Positions 41,573 through 50,652 of a DNA stretch of 64,000 nucleotides are shown here, piece by piece. The stretch is from Methylacidimicrobium sp. AP8 (GTDB taxonomy: Bacteria > Verrucomicrobiota > Verrucomicrobiia > Methylacidiphilales > Methylacidiphilaceae), in assembly GCF_903064525.1 (NCBI RefSeq), contig NZ_LR797830.1, forward strand, positions 1 through 64,000, written 5' to 3'. The notes under the pieces are model-generated. The model saw only the letters and a list, made by a program, of their open reading frames with translations. It ran no database searches and was not told where the DNA came from. Numbering within the stretch: position 1 is the stretch's first letter; each line of letters starts with the position of its first letter. The translations under genes were made by a program, and so were the position numbers.

Positions 41573-42484
41573 TTGGAAAAGATTGCACTTCTCGGCGGTT
41601 CCGGGTACGTGGGAAGCGCTTTCCGGCGGTACTTCCTCCGCCGGGAGATTCCGTGTGCGGCGCCGTCCCGGAAGGAAGTTGACCTTCTCCATCCGGAATC
41701 CGTCGCCCGCTTTCTCGATGAAGTCAAGCCGACCTTCCTCATCAACGCCGTCGGTTACACGGGTCGACCCAATGTCGATGCCTGCGAAGACCACAAGGCC
41801 GAATGCCTGCTGGGAAACGCGGTGCTTCCCGGAATCCTGGCCAAGATCTGCGCGGAACGCGGGCTCCCCTGGGGCCACGTCTCCTCCGGATGCATCTACA
41901 CCGGCGATCGAGGCGAGGGCCCCGACGGGGAGCGGCTTGGTTTTCGGGAAGAGGACCCGCCCAACTTCTGCTTCCGGACCAACAACAGCAGCTTCTACAG
42001 CGGGACCAAGGCCCTCGGCGAAGAGATCCTGGCCGGCGCCTGTAGCTGTTATCTCTGGAGGCTTCGGATTCCCTTCAACGAGATCGACTCGTCCAAGAAC
42101 TACCTGAGCAAGCTCTTGCGCTACGAACGCCTCCTCGATGCGCGGAACTCCCTCTCGCAGCTGGACGACTTTGTCCGCGCAGCCTTCGAATGCTGGGAAC
42201 GGCGCGCCCCCTTTGGAATCTACAACGTTGTCAATCCAGGGTCCGTAACCACCCGCGAGGTGATCGAGCTCCTCCATCGCTCTTCCTTCGGGCGGCGGCT
42301 CGCTGCGTCGGGCAAGCGGTTCGCGTTCTTCCCGGGAGAGGATGCGTTCCGGAAGGTGACACGTGCCCCGCGCTCCAATTGCGTCCTCGACAGCTCGAAG
42401 CTTCTCGCTCTCGGAATCCGCCTGGAGGAGGTGCATGAGGCGGTGGAGCGCGCATGGAGCCGGTGGCAGCCGGAAGCGGCGTAG
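41573..42484 (+). CDS. Nucleotide-sugar reductase resembling NRS/ER (4-keto-6-deoxy sugar epimerase/reductase)
   Basis: Short-chain dehydrogenase/reductase of 303 residues. The Rossmann start is LLGGSGYVGSAFRR; then AVGYTGRPNVDACEDHKAE, HVSSGCIYTGDRGEG, FREEDPPNF, the YxxxK pair in SFYSGTKALGEEIL, RIPFNEIDSSKNYLSKLLRY, and APRSNCVLDSSKL. These match the pattern of plant UER/NRS and the C-terminal half of plant RHM (for example GRPNVDWCE, GCIF, SFYSKTKA, APRSNNELD) better than ordinary RmlD. That family does both 3,5-epimerisation and 4-reduction, which would explain why no rmlC is present. It heads the operon with rmlB and rmlA. Confidence 0.8.
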   Translation: MEKIALLGGSGYVGSAFRRYFLRREIPCAAPSRKEVDLLHPESVARFLDEVKPTFLINAVGYTGRPNVDACEDHKAECLLGNAVLPGILAKICAERGLPWGHVSSGCIYTGDRGEGPDGERLGFREEDPPNFCFRTNNSSFYSGTKALGEEILAGACSCYLWRLRIPFNEIDSSKNYLSKLLRYERLLDARNSLSQLDDFVRAAFECWERRAPFGIYNVVNPGSVTTREVIELLHRSSFGRRLAASGKRFAFFPGEDAFRKVTRAPRSNCVLDSSKLLALGIRLEEVHEAVERAWSRWQPEAA

Positions 42485-42500
42485 AAAAGAAGGGCGGTCG

Positions 42501-43580
42501 ATGGCGGGAACGGGTCGTTGGCTGGTTACGGGCGGGGCCGGATTCATCGGCTCGAACTTCCTCCATCTCCTTTTCCGGGAAGGACCCCGGCCCGAGCGGG
42601 TGGTGACCATCGACAAGCTTTCCTATGCGGGCCGGAGGGAAAACTTGATCGGCCTCCCGGATGATGGCAGCCACCGGTTCGTGCGGGGCGACATCGGCGA
42701 TGCGGCGTTGGTGGGCCGCCTCTTGCGCGAAAACCGGATCGAGGCCGTTGTCCATTTCGCGGCCGAAACCCATGTCGATCGGTCGATCGAGAGCGCGGAA
42801 CCCTTCGTCTACACCAATGTCGTCGGCTCCTGGCGCCTGTTGGAATCGGCCTGCTCCTACTGGCGGGAGCTCCCGGAAGCCGAGCGCGAGAAGTTCCGCT
42901 TTCTTCACGTTTCCACCGACGAGGTCTACGGGTCGCTCGGGGCGAAGGAAGCGCCGACTCGAGAGGGAGCTCCGTACGCCCCGTCGAGTCCCTATGCCGC
43001 CTCGAAGGCGGCGTCGGATCATTTCGTCCGCTCCTACGTCAAGACCTTCGGCTTTCCGGCCATCGTGACCCACTGTTCGAACAACTACGGGCCCAGGCAG
43101 TTTCCGGAGAAGATGATTCCCCTCATGATCCTCAATCTCCTGGAGGGGAAGCCTCTCCCGGTCTACGGGGACGGCCGCCATCGGCGGGATTGGCTCTATG
43201 TCGAGGACCATTGCCGGGCTCTGCGCGAGGTGCTCTTCCGAGGCAAGCCGGGGGAGACCTACCATATCGGCAGCGGCGACGGATGCTCGAACCGCGAGCT
43301 GGTGGAACGGCTCTGCGATCTGATGGGTGAAATCCGGCCCCTCCGTCCGGGGCGCTCGTACCGGGACCAGATCACCTACGTGGCCGACCGGCCCGGACAC
43401 GACTTCCGCTATGAGGTCGATTCGAGCAAGCTCCGGCAGGAGCTAGGCTGGAGGCCTCGGGAAACTCTGGAAGGCGGCCTTCGGAAAACCATCGACTGGT
43501 ACTGCGGGAACGGAGCATGGTGCGAAGCGGTGCGACGGGACGGGTTTGCACGGGAGCGGCTGGGGCTTCTGCGAGGCTGA
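42501..43580 (+). CDS. rmlB: dTDP-glucose 4,6-dehydratase
   Basis: Forms dTDP-4-keto-6-deoxyglucose for deoxysugars of surface polysaccharides. The 359-residue product has the NAD motif VTGGAGFIGSNFLH, HFAAETHVDRSI, the catalytic STDEVYG (Asp and Glu), YAASKAASDHFVRSY (Tyr and Lys), THCSNNYGPRQFPEKMIPL and GDGRHRRDWLYVEDH, all standard. The ATG at 42501 follows GGGCGG weakly; it lies 16 bp after the reductase gene. rmlA follows after 1 bp. Confidence 0.95.
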   Translation: MAGTGRWLVTGGAGFIGSNFLHLLFREGPRPERVVTIDKLSYAGRRENLIGLPDDGSHRFVRGDIGDAALVGRLLRENRIEAVVHFAAETHVDRSIESAEPFVYTNVVGSWRLLESACSYWRELPEAEREKFRFLHVSTDEVYGSLGAKEAPTREGAPYAPSSPYAASKAASDHFVRSYVKTFGFPAIVTHCSNNYGPRQFPEKMIPLMILNLLEGKPLPVYGDGRHRRDWLYVEDHCRALREVLFRGKPGETYHIGSGDGCSNRELVERLCDLMGEIRPLRPGRSYRDQITYVADRPGHDFRYEVDSSKLRQELGWRPRETLEGGLRKTIDWYCGNGAWCEAVRRDGFARERLGLLRG

Positions 43581-43581
43581 T

Positions 43582-44481
43582 ATGGGAGAGCGAAGAGGGA
43601 TCGTGCTCGCCGGGGGTCTCGGGACGCGCCTGTATCCGGCCACCCTCTCGGTGAGCAAGCAGCTCTTGACGATCTACGACAAGCCGATGATCCATTATGC
43701 GCTTTCCGTTCTCCTGCTCGCCGACATCCGGGAAATCTTGATCATCTCGACTCCGCACGACCGTCCTCTCTTCGAGCGGCTGCTGGGCGACGGGAGCGCA
43801 CTCGGCGTTCGCTTCTCCTACGCGGAGCAGCCCCGCCCGGAAGGCCTGGCGCAGGCCTTCGTGATCGGGGAGGATTTCTTGGCCGGAAGGCCCTCCTGCC
43901 TCGTGCTCGGGGATAACCTTCTCTACGGGCACAGCTTGAGCCGGACCCTTAGCCGCGTCTCTGCGGCCACCGAAGGGGCGACGATCTTCGCCTATCGCGT
44001 TTCGGATCCGACCTCCTACGGTGTCGTCGAGTTCGACGCGAGCGGAAGGGTGATCTCGCTCGAGGAAAAGCCTAAGCGGCCGAAGTCGCCGTACGCGATT
44101 CCCGGTCTCTATTTTTATGACAAAAGAGCTCCGGAGTTCGCCCGCTCTCTTGTTCCTTCGGCCCGGGGGGAGCTCGAGATCACGGATCTCAACCGATGCT
44201 ACCTGCAGGAAGGGACCCTCCGGGTAGAGACCCTCGGCCGCGGGATCGCTTGGCTTGATACGGGTACCCACGATGCGCTTGCGGATGCCAGCGCCTTCGT
44301 CCGGGCGATCGAGCACCGGCAGGGATTGAAGATCGCCTGTCTGGAGGAAATTGCCTGGAGCAAAGGATGGATCGATCGGGAAACCGTCCTCGCGCAAGCC
44401 CGGCGGATGGGGAGCTCGGCCTACGGCGACTATCTCCGGAAGCTCGTGGAGGAGGATCGGACGCCTCCGGTGTGGGGATGA
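43582..44481 (+). CDS. rmlA: Glucose-1-phosphate thymidylyltransferase
   Basis: Makes dTDP-glucose, the substrate of the neighbouring RmlB. The 299 residues open with GIVLAGGLGTRLYPATLSVSKQLLTIYDKPMIHYAL and continue with YAEQPRPEGLAQAFVIGEDF, LVLGDNLLYG, SYGVVEFD, LEEKPKRPKSPYAIPGLYFYD and LDTGTHDALADAS, all textbook RmlA. Only one base separates it from rmlB, and its stop overlaps the ATG of the aminotransferase gene. Confidence 0.96.
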   Translation: MGERRGIVLAGGLGTRLYPATLSVSKQLLTIYDKPMIHYALSVLLLADIREILIISTPHDRPLFERLLGDGSALGVRFSYAEQPRPEGLAQAFVIGEDFLAGRPSCLVLGDNLLYGHSLSRTLSRVSAATEGATIFAYRVSDPTSYGVVEFDASGRVISLEEKPKRPKSPYAIPGLYFYDKRAPEFARSLVPSARGELEITDLNRCYLQEGTLRVETLGRGIAWLDTGTHDALADASAFVRAIEHRQGLKIACLEEIAWSKGWIDRETVLAQARRMGSSAYGDYLRKLVEEDRTPPVWG

Positions 44482-45677
44482 CGAAGATTCCTTTGCTTGA
44501 TTTCAGCCGGCTTGCTCCCGAGGAAAGGACGCGGCTGAAGGAAGCCTTCGACCGGGTGCTGGCCAGCGGGCGGTTCATCCTGGGGGAAGAGGTGGCCGCT
44601 TTCGAGAGGGAGTGCGCCGATTTCTTGGGCGTAACCCATGCAATCGGCGTCTCCTCCGGAACCGATGCCCTCCTCCTCTCCCTCGTGGCCTTAGGCGTCG
44701 GGCCCGGCGACGAAGTGATCTGTCCGGCCTATACCTTTTTCGCCACGGCGGGCTCGATCGCCCGGACCGGAGCGAAGCCTGTCTTCGCCGACTCCTGTCC
44801 CGGCTGCTGGAATCTCTCTCCGCGGGAGGTCGTCCGGAAGAGGACGCCAAGGACCCGGGCGTTGATTCCCGTCCACCTCTTCGGCCAGCCGGCGGCCATG
44901 AGTCGGCTGCTTGGCCTGAGCCGCGAGTCCGGCATGGCCCTGATCGAGGATGCGGCGCAAGCCTTCGGGGCTCGCTCCGAGGGCAAGGCGGCGGGCGGAC
45001 GGGGGACCCTGGGCTGCTTCTCGTTTTTTCCGACCAAGAATCTGGGGGCGCTCGGCGATGCCGGCCTTGTGACGACAGAGGACGGAGCGCTTGCCGAAAA
45101 GGTCCGCGCCCTCCGGGTTCACGGCTCCCGCATCAAGTATCGGCACGAGTGGGTCGGAGGCAACTTTCGCATCGATGCGCTGCAAGCCGCCTTTCTCCGG
45201 GCGCGGCTGCCGGGCGTCGAAGCCGCTCTGGAGGCGCGACGGGGCAACGCTGCCCTTTATGAAGAAGCCTTCCTGGCCAGCGGTGCGGCTGCTCTCTGTC
45301 CGGAGCCCTGCCGGTGCTGCGGGGAGGAGGCGGAGGTCCCCCTGGGCCCACCGCCGGCTCCGATTCTTTTGCCGCGGGACGTGCGCGGCGAGCACACCTG
45401 GAACCAGTATGTGATCCGCTATCCGGCGGATCGGGACGGGCTTCGCCGGTTTCTCGCGGAAGAGGGGGTGCAAACCGAAGTCTATTACCCTTTACCCCTC
45501 CATCGGCAGCCCTGTTTTCTTGACAAGGAGGGGGAAGCCGAAGAGCTTCCCGTAGCCGAGCGTCTCGCCCGGGAGTCGCTCGCCCTTCCGATCTTTCCGG
45601 GCTTGACACCTGAGGAGATCCGCCGAGTAGTCGATCTCACCGTGCGTTTTGCTTCCCGTCCGGTTAGTCGGATGTAG
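44478..45677 (+). CDS. DegT/DnrJ/EryC1 family sugar aminotransferase
   Basis: PLP enzyme that aminates a keto-sugar nucleotide. The 399 residues show SGRFILGEEVAAFE, GVSSGTDALLLSL, PAYTFFATAGSIARTGAKPVFAD, HLFGQPAAM, LIEDAAQAFGA, the PLP Lys in FFPTKNLGALGDAG, and NFRIDALQAAFLRA. An unusual insertion near residues 272-300 carries four clustered Cys (LCPEPCRCCGEEAE) followed by a Pro-rich loop, ahead of the HTWNQYVIRY strand. With RmlA and RmlB upstream it may build a dTDP-amino-deoxysugar such as a viosamine or thomosamine type; the exact product is not readable. It overlaps rmlA by 4 bp. Confidence 0.88.
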   Translation: MTKIPLLDFSRLAPEERTRLKEAFDRVLASGRFILGEEVAAFERECADFLGVTHAIGVSSGTDALLLSLVALGVGPGDEVICPAYTFFATAGSIARTGAKPVFADSCPGCWNLSPREVVRKRTPRTRALIPVHLFGQPAAMSRLLGLSRESGMALIEDAAQAFGARSEGKAAGGRGTLGCFSFFPTKNLGALGDAGLVTTEDGALAEKVRALRVHGSRIKYRHEWVGGNFRIDALQAAFLRARLPGVEAALEARRGNAALYEEAFLASGAAALCPEPCRCCGEEAEVPLGPPPAPILLPRDVRGEHTWNQYVIRYPADRDGLRRFLAEEGVQTEVYYPLPLHRQPCFLDKEGEAEELPVAERLARESLALPIFPGLTPEEIRRVVDLTVRFASRPVSRM

Positions 45678-45721
45678 GAACGGGCGCCTTCGTTTTCGGC
45701 GTGCCGCGAGAGGGAAAACCA

Positions 45722-48157
45722 ATGGCAGCCATACGAGCCCAAACGCGAGGAAGCCGGGTCCGGCGCCTCTGGATGCGGCTTGTGCTCGTTCTGTCGTCCG
45801 TTTTTGGGAATCCCTCCGTCTCCTTTCCCGCGCTCTCGGCGAACGATCCGGATCGTCCGCCGGGCCAGGTGCCGGTCGAGATCAACGCCGAGGAGACCCA
45901 CTTTGTGGGCGGGATCGCCACCGCGGAAGGGAACGTTGTCGTCCATTACGGAGAAACGACCCTGTACGCCGACCGGGTCAGCTTCGACAACCGGACGCGC
46001 AACATCTTCGCCGACGGAAACGTTCGCGTCTACACCGGCGAGAAGATCTTCCGCGCCGCCCACATGGTTTTCAACATCGACACCAAGGCGATTACGGCGA
46101 GCGACTGGGGCATGGTAGACCTCCCGCTCCTGGCGAGCGGCGAAAAGCTCACGACACCGGAGACCGATCATTATCATGTAGATCACGGCATGTACACGGT
46201 GCAGAATCGAGAGAATCCCTCCCTCCGGGTGAAGTCTCGGACGATGGACATCTATTCCGGAGACCGGGTCGTCATGCGCGACGTCGTCATTTATATAAGC
46301 AACATTCCGGTGCTCTGGCTTCCTGCGATCAGCCAATCGCTCGACAGCGATTCGAACACCGTCTTCTTTACGGCAGGGGACAACGCCTACTGGGGATGGT
46401 TCGGCACCATCCTCTATAATTGGAAATTCAACCCGAGCCTCTCCGCCCGGTTCAACCTGACCTATTACCAAGACCGGGGCCTTGCGTTGGGCGGCCTCTT
46501 TCGCTATCGGCCGCAGAATGGCTTTGCGGATCTACGTATCTTCGGTTTGCCGAATGACTTCGGCTATACGCTGAACTACTCCTCTCTCCCCCGCTACGAC
46601 GTGGGCCCGCAACGGTTGATGGCAAGCCTGCAGCAGCGATACGAGCTTGGGCCCGATCTCACGCTGACTACGGATCTCAACTATTGGACCGATCCTTACA
46701 TCATGGAGGACTTCTTTTACGGGCTCTATCCCTATAATCGGCAGCCGAACAATGTGGCCTGGCTCAATTACTACCATACCGGCTTCACGCTCGACCTGCT
46801 CGTGCAGGACAACTTGATGCCTTTTTTCAACGGGCTCAACCGCCTGCCGGAGCTCGACTTTGAAACCAACCGCTCGAAGATCTTCCATAGCCCGATCGCT
46901 TACGAAAGCCGCTGGAGCGTGGTCAACTTCGAGCAGCAGTTCTCCAACCTCAATCCGCTGACGGGCAATCTGTTTGGTCTGTACTATCCATGGTTTCCCC
47001 TGAATCGGTTCTACCAGCAGCATGGGTTGGATAATGCGTACCTCTTGAGCAACTACGGCGGCTGGCGCTGGGATACCTTGCAACAGATCTCCTACCCCAA
47101 GGAATATTTTCATTGGCTTTCCCTCACCCCGCGTCTGGGCGTCGAAGGTACCTACTGGTCGGATCAGAACGTTTACGGCAATGCGTTCTATGCTCCGATG
47201 CCGTTGCGGCAGCCGTCGCAGCTTACCTTCGATCGCGGTCTGCTCATCGCCGGATTGGACACTTCTTTCAAGCTGTCGAAGACCTGGAACGACGTGGAGA
47301 GCGAGGTTCTGGGGATCCACGGGCTGCGCCACGTGGTGCAACCTTTCGCTACCTTCCAGTACATTCCGAACCCCTACGGCAACCCTTACAACATCTTGGG
47401 CTTCGACAGTCTCTTTCCGACGATTACCCCTTCGCTCATCAACCCGATCGATTATCCCTCGATCGACTCCTTCTTCGGCATGACCTTCCTGCGCGCCGGG
47501 ATGACTCAGCGGCTCCAGACCAAGCGCAACGGGCAGAACTACGATCTGGCGGAGCTAACGCTCTTCACCGATGCCAACTGGGATCGGAAATATAATACGC
47601 TTCTTATGCCGACGACTGACACGGTCAACGAGGTCTACGGCACATTCGACTTTATGCCCGTGCCCTGGCTGACCTACCACATCGATCTGGCTTTACCTAC
47701 GTACGACCAGGGGTTCACCAACTTCAACAACAGCATATCCTGGCAGTTTCACCGGTCGAACCAGCTCACGGTCGGATACCAGTATTTGGATCACGTGACG
47801 ATCCCCAGCAGCTTTCTTCCGGTTGCGATGATCGGCGGCGGGTATCTGCCGATCAACAATATGGTGCCGATCATCGCGCAAATCTCCCCCAACGTGCAGA
47901 GCAGCATCTATCTGTCCGACTTTTGGCGGCTCAACGAGAATTGGCAGGTGAGCGGGAGCCTATTGTACATGAGCGAGGTCGGTGCCATCATCATGAAGAC
48001 GATCTCGGTCTACCGGGATCTGGGGGACTGGATGATCTCGTTCAACTTCCAGGACTACAGCTATCCGGGGGCCCAGTCGATCATCATGGGCTCGATCGGC
48101 GCGACCTTGAAGGCCTTCCCGTCGCTCAAGCCGAGCTACAGCTTCGGCAGCCAGTAG
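45722..48157 (+). CDS. lptD: LPS-assembly outer-membrane protein LptD
   Basis: Outer-membrane translocon that inserts lipopolysaccharide. From the ATG at 45722 the 811-residue protein has a signal-like N-terminus (RLWMRLVLVLSSVFG), an OstA/LptA-type beta-jellyroll (about 45-200: VEINAEETHFVGGIATAEGNVVVHYG, LYADRVSFDNRTRNIFADGNV) and a long barrel with many aromatic beta strands from about 215 to the end. VVIYISNIPVLWLPAI is the typical jellyroll-to-barrel transition. Cys pairs that lock E. coli LptD are not seen, as in many non-proteobacterial homologs. Its place after the sugar genes fits envelope LPS export. Confidence 0.85.
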   Translation: MAAIRAQTRGSRVRRLWMRLVLVLSSVFGNPSVSFPALSANDPDRPPGQVPVEINAEETHFVGGIATAEGNVVVHYGETTLYADRVSFDNRTRNIFADGNVRVYTGEKIFRAAHMVFNIDTKAITASDWGMVDLPLLASGEKLTTPETDHYHVDHGMYTVQNRENPSLRVKSRTMDIYSGDRVVMRDVVIYISNIPVLWLPAISQSLDSDSNTVFFTAGDNAYWGWFGTILYNWKFNPSLSARFNLTYYQDRGLALGGLFRYRPQNGFADLRIFGLPNDFGYTLNYSSLPRYDVGPQRLMASLQQRYELGPDLTLTTDLNYWTDPYIMEDFFYGLYPYNRQPNNVAWLNYYHTGFTLDLLVQDNLMPFFNGLNRLPELDFETNRSKIFHSPIAYESRWSVVNFEQQFSNLNPLTGNLFGLYYPWFPLNRFYQQHGLDNAYLLSNYGGWRWDTLQQISYPKEYFHWLSLTPRLGVEGTYWSDQNVYGNAFYAPMPLRQPSQLTFDRGLLIAGLDTSFKLSKTWNDVESEVLGIHGLRHVVQPFATFQYIPNPYGNPYNILGFDSLFPTITPSLINPIDYPSIDSFFGMTFLRAGMTQRLQTKRNGQNYDLAELTLFTDANWDRKYNTLLMPTTDTVNEVYGTFDFMPVPWLTYHIDLALPTYDQGFTNFNNSISWQFHRSNQLTVGYQYLDHVTIPSSFLPVAMIGGGYLPINNMVPIIAQISPNVQSSIYLSDFWRLNENWQVSGSLLYMSEVGAIIMKTISVYRDLGDWMISFNFQDYSYPGAQSIIMGSIGATLKAFPSLKPSYSFGSQ

Positions 48158-48180
48158 GCCTGCGGGTCGGCTTTTCTGGC

Positions 48181-48222
48181 GGGAGAGGGGGTCCCGGCCG
48201 CCAAGCGGCAGAGCGCTCTCCC
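48181..48222. terminator. Hairpin between convergent lptD and alcohol dehydrogenase genes
   Basis: Arms GGGAGAG (48181-48187) and CTCTCCC (48216-48222) enclose a second perfect hairpin GCCGC-CAA-GCGGC (48197-48209). The element fills the 71-bp gap between two convergent stops. No U-run follows on the plus strand, and on the minus strand the T-run precedes the stem, so intrinsic termination is uncertain. Confidence 0.35.
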
Positions 48223-48228
48223 GGTCCG

Positions 48229-49278
48229 TTAAAAAAGGATGAGCGGCTTGAGGACGCCTTCGAGCTTTTTGGCCATGATCTCGAACGCGCGCTCGATCTC
48301 CTCGAAGCGAAAACGGTGGGTCGTCAGGCGCGTGGGATCGAGCCGCCCGCTTTGCAAGATCCGGAGGAGCCGCTCCATCCGCAGACGACCGCCGGGGCAG
48401 AGCCCCGTCCGGATCGTCTTCTCCGCCATGCCAACTCCCCAAGCGTCGCGAGGAATATGGACGAACTCGCCGGATCCATGGTAGCCGACATTCGAAATCG
48501 TTCCGCCCGGCTTGGTGACTCGGACGGCGTTTTGAAAAGCGGTGTCCATCCCGACCGCCTCGATCGCGGCATCCACTCCTTCGCCGCCGGTGATCTCCAG
48601 GATTCGGGCCACCGGGTCATCTTGGCTCATGTCGACGACGATGTCCGCCCCATAGTGTTTCGCCAGTTCGAGGCGTCTTGGCACGGAATCGACTCCGATC
48701 ACAAGGCCCGCCCCACGCAGTCGGGCTCCGGCCACGGCCATCAACCCTACCGGCCCAAGGGCAAAGACCGCAACGGTCCCCCCAATCGGGAGGTCGGCAT
48801 TTTCAGCTGCCATGAAGCCCGTGCTCATCATGTCGGCGCAATAGACCGCCTTCTCGTCGCTGACTCCATCCGGGATGTGAGCCAGATTCCCGTCGGCGTC
48901 ATTGACATGAAAATATTCCGCAAAGACCCCATCTTTCACGTTGGAGAACTTCCAACCGCCGAGTGCGCCGCCGGACTGGGAAGAATGTCCCGCCTGTGCC
49001 GCCCGGTCGCTCCAGTCCGGAGTGATGGCGCCGGCCAGGACCCGCTCGCCCGGGCGGAACTCCTTGACCAGGCTTCCCACCTCCTGAACGACTCCGACCG
49101 CCTCATGGCCCAAGGTCAAATCCTGTCGCGGGCCGATGGCGCCATGCAGGGTGTGAACGTCCGAGGTGCAGATCAAGGCGGCCGTGGTGCGGATCACTGC
49201 GTCCAACGGTCCCGGCTTCGGAATCGGCTTGTCCAGGAAACCGACTTCGCCGATCCTGCGCATGACAAATGCTTTCAC
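48229..49278 (-). CDS. Zinc-dependent secondary alcohol dehydrogenase
   Basis: Medium-chain dehydrogenase of 349 residues, close in pattern to the isopropanol dehydrogenases of Clostridium beijerinckii and Thermoanaerobacter: AALICTSDVHTLHGAIG (zinc Cys), LGHEAVGVVQEVGS, TPDWSDRAAQAGHSSQ, GWKFSNVKDGVFAEYFHVNDADGNLAHIP, ADMMSTGFMAAE, ALGPVGLMAVAGARLRGAG and YHGSGEFVHIPR. The structural zinc loop is shortened, as in that group. It would interconvert 2-propanol and acetone or similar pairs. After GLVIGVDS the coenzyme-binding strand ends in an acidic residue where NADP enzymes have Gly-Ser, which suggests NAD rather than NADP. It stands alone between convergent lptD and a divergent gene. Confidence 0.88.
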   Translation of the reverse strand: MKAFVMRRIGEVGFLDKPIPKPGPLDAVIRTTAALICTSDVHTLHGAIGPRQDLTLGHEAVGVVQEVGSLVKEFRPGERVLAGAITPDWSDRAAQAGHSSQSGGALGGWKFSNVKDGVFAEYFHVNDADGNLAHIPDGVSDEKAVYCADMMSTGFMAAENADLPIGGTVAVFALGPVGLMAVAGARLRGAGLVIGVDSVPRRLELAKHYGADIVVDMSQDDPVARILEITGGEGVDAAIEAVGMDTAFQNAVRVTKPGGTISNVGYHGSGEFVHIPRDAWGVGMAEKTIRTGLCPGGRLRMERLLRILQSGRLDPTRLTTHRFRFEEIERAFEIMAKKLEGVLKPLILF

Positions 49279-49569
49279 GAGTAGCCTCCGGTTGCGGGGT
49301 TCGCGGGCTGGTCGCCCGAGTGGACCGAGGGATAATCGACAAAATAGATGCTAGCAATTCTGCGCAAGCGGCGTCAAATCAATCCTATTGCGGGGCCGAT
49401 CTCTGCGCTCGCCTCCGCTCGGCGGGTGGAAATTGGGCTTGCGGGAACGGTCCCCAAGGGGAGAGGCGCTTGTAAGCGCAGGGTCTGGTGGCGGGCTGGT
49501 GTATGGGTTGACGGAATGATTTCGATTTCCCAGGAACGCTCCCGCCTTCTTCTCGATAGGCGGCAAGCG

Positions 49570-50601
49570 ATGTCTGCGCGCGCAAGATCCTTGCGGCGGT
49601 TCCTGGTTGCCGCAGCCGTGATCGGCGCTCTTTGGGCGGCGTCGGAAGCGAAGGCCGAAGAACCGGTCCCGGCACCGGAAAGACGGATCGTGCGTTTCGA
49701 GGATCTCCCCGGGCTCGAAAAGCGGGAAGGGCCTCACCCAAGAAACGTCTGGGTCTACGGTAGGTTTACCGCTCGCATGCCGGTATCCGGCGGAGTCTTT
49801 CTCGCCTCGGTAAACGAAGGCGTCAATCTGCCGGATTGGGAAGAAAACTTCAGCTTTCTAAACAACCCCGGAGATTTTGTGTTTCGGCGGGTGGTTTTCC
49901 GAACCAACCAGCCGTTGCCGGAGATTCGGAAGGGGACCAAGCTCGCGGTATCCCGGGACCGGCCGGCGAAGCTTTTGGAGGTCGCGCGAGTCGACGGCAT
50001 CATCGCCCGCCTCGCCCTCGAGAGCGCCCCGACGATCGAGTCCCAGGACGGTGCGGGCCGAGCGGGCGCTTGGCCGCCGAAATCGAGGGCGGGGAACGGG
50101 GCAGGAGGCTATCCTCCCCGGAGAATCGTCCCGTTCCGGGAGCTTGGCGCGATCGCCAAGGCGGAAGGCGTCCATCCGGAAAATGTATGGACCTGGGGGA
50201 GGTTCAGCGCGCGCTCGAACCTACGCGAGGGGATCGTATCCGCCACGCCGGCGGGAATGGAAACCCGGCGCGCGCTGGAAACGGGGATCAGCGCGGCGTT
50301 GACCTTCTATTTGCCGTACTTGGCATACTTGGTGGTCGGCGCGGAAGAGCCGGTCCACCGGGTAATCTTCCGTGTGTATCAACCGAAGACGATACAATAC
50401 GGCGACTTGATCGAAGTTACGAAGGAAAGTCCGGCCCGCGTGAAGCGGATCTTCACGGCCGGAGGAATCCTCGCCTGGCTCGACCTCGATCCGCCGGTCC
50501 CGGTCGCGATCCCGGTCGAATTGGGAAATAGGGGGCGGGAATCCGCGTCACCCGCTGCTCTGCTGCGGGGAGGATCTCCCGAGCGGGTCGCGGCGGAATA
50601 A
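49570..50601 (+). CDS. Secreted protein with an internally duplicated domain
   Basis: I do not recognise this family. From the ATG at 49570 the 343 residues begin with a signal peptide (SLRRFLVAAAVIGALWAASEAKA, cleavage before EEP). The mature protein has two related halves: about 38-160 opens RRIVRFEDLPGLEKREGPHPRNVWVYGRF and ends in a VARVDGIIARLAL strand; about 190-320 opens RRIVPFRELGAIAKAEGVHPENVWTWGRF and ends FTAGGILAWLDL. Between them is a Gly/Ala-rich linker. The shared RRIV-F--L-----EG-HP-NVW--GRF pattern suggests a tandem duplication of a surface or periplasmic domain. The frame is open upstream to 49348 and an ATG at 49516 is an alternative; the 291-bp gap before 49570 otherwise shows nothing definite. 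Confidence 0.7.
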   Translation: MSARARSLRRFLVAAAVIGALWAASEAKAEEPVPAPERRIVRFEDLPGLEKREGPHPRNVWVYGRFTARMPVSGGVFLASVNEGVNLPDWEENFSFLNNPGDFVFRRVVFRTNQPLPEIRKGTKLAVSRDRPAKLLEVARVDGIIARLALESAPTIESQDGAGRAGAWPPKSRAGNGAGGYPPRRIVPFRELGAIAKAEGVHPENVWTWGRFSARSNLREGIVSATPAGMETRRALETGISAALTFYLPYLAYLVVGAEEPVHRVIFRVYQPKTIQYGDLIEVTKESPARVKRIFTAGGILAWLDLDPPVPVAIPVELGNRGRESASPAALLRGGSPERVAAE

Positions 50602-50652
50602 CCGCGGTACGCCGGCGCGGCCTCCTGCGCGCAAGAGGGGGGGCGGGGTCAA

